From: Pomphorhynchus laevis | Taxonomy: Eukaryota; Acanthocephala; Palaeacanthocephala; Echinorhynchida; Pomphorhynchidae | Reading direction: 5' to 3' | Assembly: GCA_012934845.2 (NCBI GenBank) | Contig: WNNJ02000030.1 | Location: 1 to 64,000, forward strand | Length of the DNA: 64,000 nt | Part shown: piece after piece, positions 23,025-33,553 of the stretch | Numbering within the stretch: position 1 is the first letter of the stretch | Layout of the letters: every line of letters begins with the position of its first letter | Position numbers and translations under genes: made by a program | Notes under the pieces: generated by a model | Database searches by the model: none | The model's input: only the letters and a program-made list of their open reading frames with translations | Told to the model about the DNA's origin: nothing

Positions 23025-23135
23025 GGTACACTGCCTTCTGATGAGTCCGGCTATACCATTGCACTACATTAGCGGACGAAACAATACCAATTTGACAGGC
23101 TAAAATCTGGCATGCTCTGAGTTAAGGTGTATGGA
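23025..23135 (+). ncRNA. Hammerhead ribozyme, type I (retrozyme unit 2 end)
   Basis: CTGATGA 23038-23044; helix II GTCCG (23045-23049) with CGGAC (23073-23077); GAAA 23078-23081; helix III is very short (AC 23081-23082 with GT 23121-23122); cleavage triplet GTT ending 23123; helix I AAGG+TGTA (23124-23131) with TACA+CCTT (23027-23037) and a 3-nt bulge. The strand order is the normal one. The minimal helix III is typical of retrozyme and Penelope hammerheads, which often act as dimers. Sister copies have GTC at the cleavage site. Confidence 0.65.
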
Positions 23136-23349
23136 GTCAATGTGCATGATCAATTAATTTAAAAATATTAATAAAAATTTATATTGAAATTTACAATTTA
23201 ATGTGTTGAAAAACAACATAATTTACAATATAAAATTACAGATTTATATTATATTTATATTATATTAAAGCAGTTTAATGTAATTTCCTTAAAATAATCG
23301 TATTTTATTAATTCACAAGAAAGTATCTATAAATATCAAAGTTAACAGA

Positions 23350-23790
23350 TAAAAAACAATATATCATTAAATAAAAGCGCTAGCATCATGTGCGCATCAA
23401 AATTTAATTATTTGCAAATCCTTTATATTTTTTATAAAAATATCATCAAACAGAAAATAGTATAATATATAAATCAGCACAATAATATTAAAAATAAATT
23501 GAAACTTGAGCGAAATACTTTATGTTAGAATATAATATTAGATAATCAAATTTCATCAGAGGAAAAACGTCATTAGCGCGTATTTGCCCCCGCTGCTATG
23601 CAGGGTCGAGGAATAAGGGCTGAAACCGAATAACATAGCAGTTCCTCCTATTAACATCTAATCCTTATTCTAATACATCGTTTCTTATTTATTATTCAAT
23701 TCATAAAAATGACTTTTTTTGTAAATTTCAATTTTTATTTTAACTTGATATAAATTGTATAAAACCTTATAACAATCATTTATTATTTAT
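23350..23790 (+). mobile_element. Penelope-like 3'-end copy
   Basis: Plus-strand 3' region of the multi-copy RT family: RT C-terminal tail (ATCATCAAACAGAAAATAG, AAATTGAAACTTGAGC), then TTTCATCAGAGGAAAAACG, the ribozyme-like block (23588-23665, with its CTGATGA lost) and the CAATTTTTATTTTAACTTG tail. Confidence 0.6.
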
Positions 23791-23929
23791 AATTATTTGT
23801 TATTTGATAATTTATTATTTAATAAATTATAAATCATTTATTTTATTAAAAATTTATTTAAAATCATTAGCGGTAAATTTTTAGAGATTTGTATGTAATT
23901 TTTATTAATCAAAATTATTTAAAAGTTGG

Positions 23930-24790
23930 GGCATCTATATTTAGACACAAGAAGTGTTCCAATGAAAGACAATAGTAGCCTAATAATAGCTGATTTATTT
24001 TAATAAATCTAAACTATATAAATATATGAAATGTTTCGATACATTGATGATATATGTGTATTTAACTCTAATGAGTTTTATTCAATAAATGAACAAATTT
24101 ATCCAGAAAGCCTTATTCTTAACAAAACCAATATTAATGATAAAGAAGGTGTATATCTAGATATGAACATTAAATTAACATTAACTAAAACTACTATTAA
24201 TTTATATCGTAAAGATGACATATTTAAATTTACAAGAAACATATTTTTGCATGAGCATTCATGCATACCATATAATATAAAATATAATACAATTAAATAA
24301 TGAAATTTTAAGAATTGCAACAATATGTAACGATATTGGCTTTCTTCAAAATCATTTAAATAATTTAATAGATGTATATTTTAAACAAAGTTAGTATAAA
24401 AATATCATCGAGCAGAAAATAGTAAAATATATAAATCAACACAATAATATAAAGAATAAATTTAAACTCTTAAGTGGCAAATTTTTATGGATGGATAATA
24501 AATAATATACTTTGCATTAGAATAAGATACTAGATAGTTTTATCAGAGGAAATACATCATTAGCATGTATTTGGCCCCGCTGCTATGTTGGGTAGAGGAA
24601 CAGGGGCCGAAACCTGATAACATAGCAGTTCCCCCTGAACTGCTGTGTTATAGCTATGTTACTGCTATGCTAAAATTTAAAATTCTTTCAAATTTTAACT
24701 ATCAATTTTATCGTTCTAATAATACTAATTATTTATTATTTATAATTATTTATAATTATTTTTAATTTATAAAGTATAAAATAAGTATAC
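23930..24790 (+). mobile_element. Penelope-like RT fragment with 3' region
   Basis: The ORF at 24031-24300 reads [16 protein letters not shown], the catalytic YIDD box of the RT, then [38 protein letters not shown] and [18 protein letters not shown], as in the copy at 44.6-45.1 kb. After the coding part comes the 3' block with a ribozyme-like motif at 24572-24645, ending in an A/T tail and the sequence TCTAATCTGATC. The 5' part including the G-x-x-SSPIIAD motif is decayed. An RT with RY(I/V)DD and the SSPIIADLF motif fits Penelope-like elements, but the clade call is provisional. Confidence 0.7.
24572..24645 (+). ncRNA. Hammerhead-like motif, non-circular order (core lost)
   Basis: GGCCCC, CTGCTATGTT, GGGTA, GAGGAA, CAGGGGCC, GAAACC, AACATAGCAG, TTCCCC, CTGAACT. 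Helix III (10 bp) and the alternative GGCCCC/GGGGCC helix are perfect, but CTGATGA has become CTGAACT, so this copy should not cleave. Confidence 0.35.
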
Positions 24791-25475
24791 CCAGCTATCT
24801 AATCTGATCGTTATATGTAGATTGATCTAATTGTATAATTTTGTGGTCATTTACCAATTGTTTATTTAAGATTTATGGATTAAAGACATTTCAATTAAAG
24901 TATAATTGTACTAGATACATTTATAATTATAAAATTTATGTGAATCGTATTGACATTATTAATAGCTTACTGCAGGTGAAATCCGGAGCACTCGAATTTT
25001 GTCACTAGTTCAGCAAATTTGGCTCGTTTTCTATTCTCATGATAATAGCTTATTGCAATTGAAATCACAATAATTTATGAAAATTTTAAAATTTAAAATT
25101 TTAAAATTTTTAAATTTAAAAAATTAAAAATCGAATTATTATATTTATAATAATTACAGGATTATTATTGAAATTTCATCATCTAAAGGGATCCTGTGAT
25201 AAAACAAACAACGACAGCAATAAAATCTGATGTCGAACAACTATAATAAATAACTATTTTTCACCTGAAAGGTAAAAAATAGTGGAAGCTTTCATAAACT
25301 GACAGGCTTCCATTTTTAAAAGCCTGAATAATGAATGCATTATTAGTGAGAAAAGCTCGCAAGTGTAAAACAGTTTAAAATATTTAATCGTATCAGGTTT
25401 ATGGATCCTGATTGTTTACAAAAATCTTTAAATAATAAAACAAAAATTTCTTATTTAATATTAATTAATTGAAAT
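24791..25475. other. AT-rich spacer
   Basis: Contains a palindromic A/T tract at about 25080-25130 and a short inverted repeat AAGCCTG / CAGGCTT near 25300. No gene or known repeat is recognised. Confidence 0.35.
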
Positions 25476-25790
25476 TTTTGTTGACACTGCACTTTGCTTC
25501 AATCCTACAAGCCAACATCAGTACGCTACATTTTAGTACTGGAGGATCTCATCAGCTACTGATCCAATACCTACGTTTCACGTTTCGGTCACCTCATCAG
25601 GTACTGACAATACGTAGGTTTCACGTTTTGGTCATTTTAATGTTGGCTGACGATCACTCGACTCGTTTGACTACTGATTCAATACCTACATTTCACGTTT
25701 CGTTCATTTTAATGTTGGCTGACGATCACTCGACTAGTCTGCTTTTATTGGCAATTAGATTTGATGAAATACTTGAAATTTAATAAAATT
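25476..25790. repeat. MITE-like repeat with internal tandem duplication and hammerhead-like box
   Basis: Related to the 697-bp repeat: it shares CAGTACGCTACATTT, GCTGACGATCACTCGACT and GGCAATTAGATTTGATGAAA. A 60-80-bp segment (CTACTGATCCAATACC to CACTCGACT) is tandemly repeated. On the minus strand CTGATGA (600-594), a GGTGACC mini-stem and GAAACG (586-582) reproduce a compact hammerhead-like core at 25582-25600, without convincing flanking helices. Confidence 0.55.
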
Positions 25791-26300
25791 GGCTTTCGCC
25801 GTCACATCACTTCCTTTCCATTTTCAGATATATTTTATACTTTCGAACATGAATCTATAATCTTCAGTTTTGTATCTGCAGTGGAAAAGTGTAGAATGTC
25901 GACAGACGATTCAGAGCAAAATGCCCGCATATACATTTGCATGTCGATCATAAATACGCAATCGTAGCGTACAATTAGGTTACCGTGGTATCAATGACGA
26001 TACACGCAATGGACCTGAGAATAAGTTTTAATTGAATCATTCTTAGTAAAGGTTTTGCAGCCTCTACACATGTGAAAATTATCTGAATAAAAGCAAAACG
26101 TCAAAATGCCACATAATGCGAAAATGTCTTCCCAGCGATAATCAATCAGTTCCTTACAGATTAGCAAGCTTTCGATCTAACCATTTATTTTGTTGCAATA
26201 CGTGACTGTAGAATGATATGCGTGTACACCGTAAACGTTACGAAAAAAAGAAAGATATACTGATGGTGGACAGTAGCAATGTTTCAGTTTTTCGAAGACG
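25791..26300. other. Non-coding sequence upstream of a LINE
   Basis: No gene recognised. A 68-codon plus-strand ORF at 25761-25967 lacks motifs. Sequence becomes more GC-balanced toward 26.2 kb, where the LINE 5' UTR probably begins. Confidence 0.35.
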
Positions 26301-26468
26301 TAAGCACTTCAAATTGTCCTTGCCAGTACAAAAAAAAGTTTGAGATCTAAAGTAAATACAATAACAAAAAACAAACAGACGACTCACTTTGATAGGAAAA
26401 ACAGCGCGCTTCCAATCATCATTTTACATCGAAACGCTCAAAACTAGTTTAAACTGCAAGACACTCAA

Positions 26469-27656
26469 ATGTTCCCGGGGAACAACGGACTTACTCTGGA
26501 TTGCAACAAGGAAGTCAAGGTACTTTCAATAGTTAATTCTGGTTCAACTGAGCAAGTAAGTGACTTTTCGATTGTTGATTCTGAAAAAGGGGAACTTCCC
26601 CCTATACAAAAGCTACATAATCTGGCATTTATTACTTCGAGCAAGCCAGTGGAAAAACATCATTTATTCAATATATTTTTGAGAAACTTTGTGCTTGACT
26701 ACCCTGGGAGGGTAGTATTTAACAATTTAAAAATTCTAACTAATTCTATAAGAGTCTCATTCGCCACTCACGACCTGATGAGGGCATACCAGAAATACTT
26801 GGAAAAAGTTTTGTCCCAATTAGGGACTCTAGATCTCAAACCAATTCAGGCAACACTAAAAATGAATAACTTTCCCTCATTTTTGGAATCTGCTGATTTG
26901 GAACAGCTTAAGAAGATTTTCAAACTATCCTCTGTCAGACCTCTACGTTCCAAATCGGGTGAGGCTCTACCTGTGGCTTTTGCCACGTGCGACCTTGATA
27001 ATGGTCATATTCTATGTTCAAATTCCTTAAACCCTTTTATGGGTTACAATATTCGATTTACGTTGATTGAATCCAATAGCTGGACTTTTCCGCATTGTAA
27101 CTGTTGCCATAAGTGGGGGCATTGGGCCTCCACTTGCAAGGAAGAAAAAAGATGTGGGGTGTGCTCGAATACTATGTGTTCCTCCCTGCTGAGTGATGAC
27201 AGATGTGTCGTTAATCCTCATTGCAACAATTGTGGCGGAGACCACCCTGCGTGGTCCCGTCGTTGTCGCTTATTCAAAGAATATAGGAACCGACACATTT
27301 CCGCTTCACCATCAAACAAGACTTTTTCCAAAGTTACTTCTGATTCAAATACTATTGACAGAATGTCCAATAAAGATATTCTTTATCTCTTAGATACTAC
27401 TAAGAAAACAATTCTCTCTCAAATTCAGCAAATGATGGCACCCCTGCTGGGAGCGTTCCTTGCAGCTCCTTCGATTCCGGCAGCTGCCGATATTCCGAAA
27501 TCCAAGAAGAGGGGAGCTTCCGCCCGGACCGTCCCACCTATTAAGATTGGTAAGCTCCTTTATGGCCTGGGAGATGAAGATATTGCCCAGGGAGGACTAA
27601 CCCATGATAGAGCTAGTGGTGGGAAGGGCAACCCTCCCACTCCTGGCTCTGTCTAG
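26469..27656 (+). CDS. LINE ORF1, CCHC zinc-knuckle RNA-binding protein
   Basis: 395 codons. About residues 75-170 form an RRM/BART-like region (DLMRAYQKYLEKVLSQLG, PLRSKSGEALPVAFATCD), as in many LINE ORF1 proteins. Around residues 205-265 there are three Cys-rich knuckles: HCNCCHKWGHWASTC, CGVC...C and HCNNCGGDHPAWSRRC. A C-terminal segment with a basic KSKKRG cluster follows. It would package the element's own RNA. It is intact from ATG to stop, 33 bp upstream of ORF2. Confidence 0.85.
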   Translation: MFPGNNGLTLDCNKEVKVLSIVNSGSTEQVSDFSIVDSEKGELPPIQKLHNLAFITSSKPVEKHHLFNIFLRNFVLDYPGRVVFNNLKILTNSIRVSFATHDLMRAYQKYLEKVLSQLGTLDLKPIQATLKMNNFPSFLESADLEQLKKIFKLSSVRPLRSKSGEALPVAFATCDLDNGHILCSNSLNPFMGYNIRFTLIESNSWTFPHCNCCHKWGHWASTCKEEKRCGVCSNTMCSSLLSDDRCVVNPHCNNCGGDHPAWSRRCRLFKEYRNRHISASPSNKTFSKVTSDSNTIDRMSNKDILYLLDTTKKTILSQIQQMMAPLLGAFLAAPSIPAAADIPKSKKRGASARTVPPIKIGKLLYGLGDEDIAQGGLTHDRASGGKGNPPTPGSV

Positions 27657-27689
27657 GTTGGCTTCTCCCGTTCCAACTAATCTATCACA

Positions 27690-30151
27690 ATGGTAAGTAA
27701 CCCCGAGCCTTTTTCACTGAATATTCTTCAGTGGAATTCGGGAGGTGCTTCTGCCCTTAGGCTTTTATCTGGTAGAGACGCAGATGTTATAGTCCTTCAG
27801 GAGACGCGGTCTATCCGTCTCCCCCAGGACATTACTCGATTTATCCCTAAGCACATTTATTCCCACTATACTCCGTATATAACCCTCCTCACTCCTCTTC
27901 TTCTAAAGGACTCATGACCTTAGTTAAATGCTCCTTAAGATCCTCCCTCATTTTGAACTACTCGTGTCCTGCCCTGTCTTGTTTAGTTATAACACTCGTC
28001 AAGAACGGTAAACGCCTCAGTCTAGCCAACGTCTATATTCGTCCAGGAGAGATTCACAAGAACCGTGATCTCCTGGATGGGATAATTGATGGCGGCTATG
28101 ACATGGTACTAGGTGATTTCAACGACAGAACTGGTCGTTGGATTAATGCAGCACTCCGCAGAGCCAGGAACGGTTATCTTATTCATAAACCACCCTCACC
28201 CTCCTTTCATTGCACATCAACGAATTCACTCCTCGACTTATTATTGCTCCATGAGAAGTGGTTGCTTAAACCCTTCTGCACGGAGCAATCGCGGCAACAT
28301 CTGTCCACCTCTCATGACCTGATTCGTTGGCGGATAGAAGAGGATTCTCTGCTTCGTAGAAGATTCCACTTTGATCCCATCAGAGTGGCTTTCTTCCAAG
28401 CAGCTATCCAACGCTTCCCCCGAATTGGCAATGAGAGTTTAACCAAATTTAATTCCTATCTCTCTTCGCAAGCCACCGCGTTATTATCGACTACCTATAA
28501 AGGTCGCATTTTCAGTCCCACTCCGACAAAACTCAGGGTCCTGGCCAAACTGCTGCATCTCCCTGACCTCTCTTCTTCTGCCAAACAGACGCTCTCGAAA
28601 GAATACTGGCGTACCAGATACTGGTTCCAGCTGAGTAAGGATAAGTCAAGCATTGCTCGTCTTAACCCTTCTCAGTCTTCCTTCTGGAAGATATTCAAGA
28701 AGGAGAAGTTTGTTTGTTGGAAGGATAAAGCATCTGGGTGGATCGGAAGTATTGGTCTTGATAGAGTTTTTAAGGAGTCTTTATCCCTACACTACTATGG
28801 AGCCACTCAATCACCGCAACCAATCCCGCCTTGGGGGGACTTCAGGAGTAGAGATATTTCTGTTCCAGATATACTCAATGCCTGGGGGCCTCTTCCGGGC
28901 ACCTCCAAAACCGTCGCTCCACTCTCTTCTCGTGTCTGTCAGCTTTTGACAGCTGATCAAAGAAGGGAGGTGGCCATCACAATCCTACTAGCCACCCCAT
29001 CCGATGTGGCCGGCATCAACGTTAGCCGTAGAATTTTTATTCCTAAAAAATATCCGGTCTCATGTCCGAAAGACCTGCGGCCCATTTCGATTCAGAATTC
29101 CCTCATATCGATCTACGAAAAAGCGCTTGCGCGTAGAATCCGCGATCATTTAAGTAGGCGTAACTTAATCCCACCTGGTTTCCATGGGTTCGTCAAAGGT
29201 CGCTCGGTCCATTCAGCAGTAGGTGAAGTGCATCAGTTCTGTCGGGAGAATAGCCATCAACTTGCTGTGGCTGTTTTCCTTGACTTTTCTGCTGCATTTG
29301 ACCGCATCTCCATACTTTTTGTTATCTCTTCTCTCAGGTCCCTCGGGTTGCCTGCGAGAATTGTTAACAGGGTGGAGGTACTGTTGTACACCAAGCGATT
29401 TTATTACGAAGACGACCCTGATGCGCGTCAGTTCTACCCTATTACGGGTGTGCCTCAAGGTTCCCCTCTTTCTCCTATCTTGTATCTTGCTGCATCCATA
29501 AATCTCTTCAAAATATTTAAACAGCGTGATCAACGTCTAGTGGTGTACGCTGATGACACCACAGCCCTGTTCTCTGGACGCAGGTGTAAGGACGTAGTCT
29601 CTAACATCAGCCGTTTCTTTTTAAGATTAAAAGACCAGTTACCCAGGTCCAATCTTACTCTAAACTCCTCCAAATCGCAGGTGGTTGTCTTTCATGGCTC
29701 CCCTGCGACGAAGAAAAAGCTTAAGAGACTAGCACTCTCTGCTCTAGCTTCCTTATTTGCCTCTGATCCACTCCCTACCTTCACAAGTCGAGTAAAATAC
29801 CTGGGGTTCACCGTTTCGGTGAACTGGTCGGCGAAAGCTGACCTGGATAGACTTAAACGTGTCCTGAAGAGAGCTAGTTGGGCTCTGAAACGGGCCCAGC
29901 ATCTGTCGTTGAAAGGGAAAACTCAGGTGCGCCTCTGGGGCACCTGGGCTATCTCGGGATTAGTCTTCTTCTCCAGAGGACGTCCCCCAGAGCAAAGACT
30001 AAGGTTTCTTAAGCTCCTCATCTCTCGCTTACCCAACATAGTCCGCGCCGACTGGTCTCTTCGGGAGGTGAAAGATCCCGGGTCGTTCAGTCGGAAAGCG
30101 GCGTGTTGGATTGGTTGGAGGGCTCAGATCCCTGTGGATTTGAGGCCATAA
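27690..30151 (+). CDS. LINE ORF2, endonuclease-reverse transcriptase (one frameshift)
   Basis: The endonuclease starts at NILQWNSGGASALRLLSG and DVIVLQETRS (metal-binding Glu), continues after one frame change with NVYIRPGEI, MVLGDFNDRTGRW and LSTSHDLIRWRI (the SDH-like end of the nuclease). The RT has SCPKDLRPISIQNSLI, GFHGFVKGRSVHSAV, VFLDFSAAFDRIS, TGVPQGSPLSPILY and VVYADDTTALF (YADD at about 29545-29556), and the thumb FTSRVKYLGFTVS. It copies element RNA into nicked chromosomal DNA. No RNase H domain is visible. The frame break lies between 27.88 and 27.914 kb, and everything downstream is open for 745 codons. Confidence 0.88.
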
Positions 30152-30272
30152 TTACTGGGAAGGAAGAAGTTGATAAGGTTACGAATATGTTGGTTGTTTT
30201 TTTTTGATTTTGTACTAACTGACTTGACCGACTTGCATGTTGTTTGATTATTAATAAAGTCTTTATTATTAT

Positions 30273-30950
30273 TAGTTTTTTGAAGAGGTACGGTTAAGAG
30301 TGTGAAGCAATTAAATCCATGGTTTAATTGTAGGTTATATTGACATCGTAGATTATATCGAAACAATCGTTGAATAATGTCGAAACAGAGTGGTGATATA
30401 GAAGTTAATATTACAATGAATGAATTTTAGCGGAAAGACCAAGAACTTGTTGACAATCCGCAATTCGCACTTGCTGAAATTTTTAAAAATTTTGAAGGGA
30501 AAGTCAATTAAAAAGATTTGATGACTTTAATATGGAATAACGGATTCTTGTCCGAGCCTAATCGGATATTAGCTTGTAAGTATAAGTTATACAGCTTATA
30601 AAATGTTTGTAAATGTCTATATTTTATTTATGCTTTAAGTTAAACCGGAAAGCTAATGTAGATAATCGTAGTTCATAAAGCATTTATTTAATAAAAACGA
30701 CATTGCTGTACAAAAGCCATGACTTCTTCCTTCAGTAAATCATTTAATAAATGATTTAATTAAAATAATTTTCTAATTATCGAATTTAATTAATTTAATT
30801 GGATATTGCAAGCTGTTTTCCTAATTCCTTTTAACAAGCGAGAAAACGTCTAGATTTATTACATATCAATTATGCTACAATACCTAAAATCCTCTACACC
30901 AGCTGCTAATTTCGAATTTTTGACAATAAAAATATTTTTTTAATTTTCAT
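30273..30950. other. Spacer between the LINE and the AIFM1-like exon
   Basis: No gene assigned. The part at 30.38-30.58 kb is less A/T-rich (containing GGAATAACGGATTCTTGTCC) and ends at a GTAAGTATAAG donor-like site near 30577. It could be an unrecognised exon or an internal relic, but I see no homologue. Confidence 0.3.
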
Positions 30951-31345
30951 AAATCTAGAATAACTTTGTACTCGAAAATAAAAATATTTTTTAATTTTTA
31001 TAAATCTCGAATAACTTTGTACCAAATCGTTCTAAGTAAAAAAAAGCCACTTGCTGGAGAAAATATTTTATTTTATTTCGTAAAATTAAATATAAATTAC
31101 ATCATAAATCTCGAATAACTTTGTACCAAATCGTTCTAAGTAAAAAAAAGCCACTTGCTGGAGAAAATATTTTATTTTATTTCGTAAAATTAAATATAAA
31201 TTATATCATAAATCTCGAATAACTTTGTACCAAATCGTTCTAAGTAAAAAAAGCCACTTGCTGAAAAACATATTTAATTTTATTTCGTAAAATAAAATTA
31301 CCGGAGAATTTTTAATAAAAAAACCACTTGCTGAAAAAATATTTA
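30951..31345. repeat. ~104-bp tandem repeat
   Basis: Unit AATCTCGAATAACTTTG... repeated with starts at about 31002, 31106 and 31210, each with AAGCCACTTGCTGGAGAAAA and a TTTATTTCGTAAAATTAAA stretch. A shorter derivative (CCACTTGCTGAAAAA to TACCGGAGAA) is repeated at about 31255-31375. Related sequence also lies downstream of the AIFM1-like exon (31.64-31.88 kb). Confidence 0.75.
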
Positions 31346-31372
31346 ATTTTATTTCGTAAAATAAAATTACCG

Positions 31373-31612
31373 GAGAACGGATATCGGGCGATACTGTTTT
31401 ATTACGTCAACGACAAAGTTGCAGGTATTGTCCTTTGGGGCATTGTGGGAAACATTCGGATGACTCGACAGATTATCTCAGATCAGCGATACAAATCTGA
31501 AATTCAGGACCTGGCGATGCGAATTATGAGCTTTGACGAAGATTACGGTACCAAAGAAACTGTTGAGGGAGATAAGGATTCGAATGAAGATATGGATGCC
31601 ATCTTTACGTGA
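31373..31612 (+). CDS. AIFM1: AIFM1-like C-terminal exon (apoptosis-inducing factor)
   Basis: The open frame reads NGYRAILFYYVNDKVAGI, VLWGIVGNIRMTRQII and LAMRIMSFDEDYG, ending DMDAIFT and stop. This matches the C-terminal domain of mitochondrial AIF (human [32 protein letters not shown]), including the beta-strand FYxxxDKVxGIVLW. AIF is a flavoprotein of the mitochondrial intermembrane space. A TACCGGAG acceptor just before AACGGATAT gives the likely exon start; the open frame extends left only as repeat sequence. No other AIFM1 exon was found on the plus strand of the window, so this is either a terminal exon after a very long intron or a stray duplicate. Confidence 0.65.
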   Translation, partial: ENGYRAILFYYVNDKVAGIVLWGIVGNIRMTRQIISDQRYKSEIQDLAMRIMSFDEDYGTKETVEGDKDSNEDMDAIFT

Positions 31613-33553
31613 CTTTATGGATTGCGTTTAACCTAATTTTATAGCTGTTTCGTAAAATTAAATATAAATTATATTTAATTTTATAATATAAATTTTATTT
31701 CGTAAAAAATTAAAAATATTTAATTTCATTTCATATAATGCATATGGTGGCACTTTATACAAATTATGCTAAAATATCTAAAAGCATGTACAGCTGCTAA
31801 ACTCGAATATTTATAATTTTAGTAAATTATAACTTTGTACAAGACGTTCAAAATAAAAAAAATCTCAATGAAAAATAATTTCTCAATTTTACATAAAAAC
31901 GTTATTAAATATATACTTGTCCCTTGATCCCATTTTAAAGTTCAGCTAGTTAGAATCAAATGATTATAACTTATAAATATAATTACAAATTATAATTTAA
32001 TTTATATTAATCCAAGCAAATAGAAGTAACATAGTTGTGACATGTATTTAATTAAATTAAGTATACTTGCGTATAATTTAAATCATATCGTAAAAACGTA
32101 TCACGCAGTATGATATTCCTTAGTTTATATCCTCATATGAATTTGTTTCTTAAGCCTTTTTAACGATTCGCTGCTAAGATATCAGCGAACCATTACTCTG
32201 ATCACACAAGTGAAATGCGGTCCCGAACTAGGCGTGTGTAACAAGCTCCGGACCATTGACCCGCTTTTGTGTGATAGATCAAAAAATTAGGTATCTGCGA
32301 AATATACTACTTTCTAGCTTATGGAGAATACATCCAGGTCAATACAAGTCAGAGTCAATAGCACTCTACATTAAGAAACAAAGACGAGTATGTAATGACC
32401 TAAATATATATAAAAGGATTCATGTTATGAATATCACAACTAGTGCCACAACGACTTTATTATTTAAAAAAATAATTTCACCCGCAGACAATGCAATCAA
32501 ATAAAAGCTAACTTTATGTGCTGATAATTAGAAGCATTTCGTAACAAATATTACGCAAGTAAATATTAAAACAAATGTTAGCTTGTTTGAAAACTGATTA
32601 GTGTTGTTTAGCTTGCTTGAAAACTCTATATTTTTCTAGAATTCAATATTAAGTACTAAGAATAACGAATTGTTCATGCAACTTGTGATTATGAACAACA
32701 TCGTTAGAATTTCAACGAAAGCAGAAAATATTATTAAATATAATATGACCAAATCTTCAGTTGCTAATCTAAAAGTTTATCGCTAATGCGAAAATATCTG
32801 AGTTTTATTTTAAAAGCAACAGCGCATGTTGAGAATATTATAATATTACATATATTAATATGTAATATTAATATAATATGATATAATATTAATATAATAT
32901 GTAATATTAAAATATTACATATTATATTATAATATGTAATATTATAATGATGGACAATAAATCAAAATATATAAGGAGTCCATTTTGCGCAGCACCTTCG
33001 CCAAAATGGTTACTTCGCTTTTTCGGATTATCGACGTTGCGGCTTAAACCCGCGTCTTCTAGCCTCGCACCTTCGATGAGTTATTAGGTAAATAGTGTTT
33101 TGTGGGTCCACTAATTTTGTATAATTGTTGCATAATTAAAAAATACGTAAAATTAATTATTAAAATGTTATTGTTGCAGTGTGTTCGGACGTTTATATTA
33201 GAACCTCATTTATATTAGAACCACCATTTTAAAATTGACCTCATTTTATAAGATAGAGTGATTTCGCTCATCAGTGATTTCGATAAAGTTGAATGATCAA
33301 ACGTGTTATCTTCTAAAATTAATTACAAAAATGATTTGATTATACTAAAAAAGTCAATATATAACAAAACAGCTTTGGGTTTGAGTATATTGTCCATAAA
33401 TCTAAACTATCAAGATTTCTTAACCGGACTAGAGCAGAGGTGACCCACACTTTTCAATGAAGCGCCAATTTCCCTTTCAGAGAATGCGCCAATTTTTTGT
33501 TGCAAGAACCCACACATTTTTCAAATATTTGCCCTCTTCAATCAAAAATGTTG

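Larger units (their letters stand above)
22242..23123 (+). mobile_element. Retrozyme-like tandem element (two units, 434 and 448 bp)
   Basis: Taking the predicted hammerhead cleavage points (after 22241, 22675 and 23123) as boundaries gives two head-to-tail units. They share AAGGTG...AGTTTGAAGTAATG-like starts, GCCTTGCGTGATCC, TTGACAAAATAAAT, GGTTACATCAGTGTT, a GGAATTTCTA block, a tRNA-like B-box and an end hammerhead. There is no ORF. Small tandem units with a type I hammerhead and no protein are the hallmark of animal retrozymes, which are thought to be mobilised by Penelope-like RTs present elsewhere in this window. A truncated third unit follows to about 23150. Confidence 0.6.
26300..30272 (+). 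mobile_element. Near-complete non-LTR retrotransposon (LINE) with ORF1 and ORF2
   Basis: A two-ORF LINE: ORF1 26469-27656 (zinc-knuckle protein) and ORF2 27690-30151 (apurinic-like endonuclease plus RT). The 3' end is TAATAAAGTCTTTATTATTATTAG at about 30250-30272, a polyadenylation-like signal with a (TTA) tail. The element is markedly GC-richer than its surroundings, as expected for a recent arrival. ORF2 has a single frame change, at about 27.88-27.91 kb. The layout fits the Jockey/I/CR1 assemblage; I do not resolve the clade. The 5' boundary is approximate. Confidence 0.88.

Noticed and set aside
24099-24323. 74-codon minus-strand ORF
   Set aside because: Antisense shadow of the Penelope-like RT at 24031-24300.
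24572-24645. HDV-like ribozyme
   Set aside because: The GGCCCC/GGGGCC and CTGCTATGTT/AACATAGCAG pair do mimic the P1/P2 nesting, but there is no P3 hairpin or suitable P1.1 and catalytic C region, whereas the hammerhead core boxes are all present.
29213-29533. 106-codon minus-strand ORF inside the LINE
   Set aside because: Antisense shadow of the RT coding frame.
32198-32278. Short palindrome as an attachment site or MITE
   Set aside because: Single imperfect palindrome with no second copy in the window; not enough to name it.
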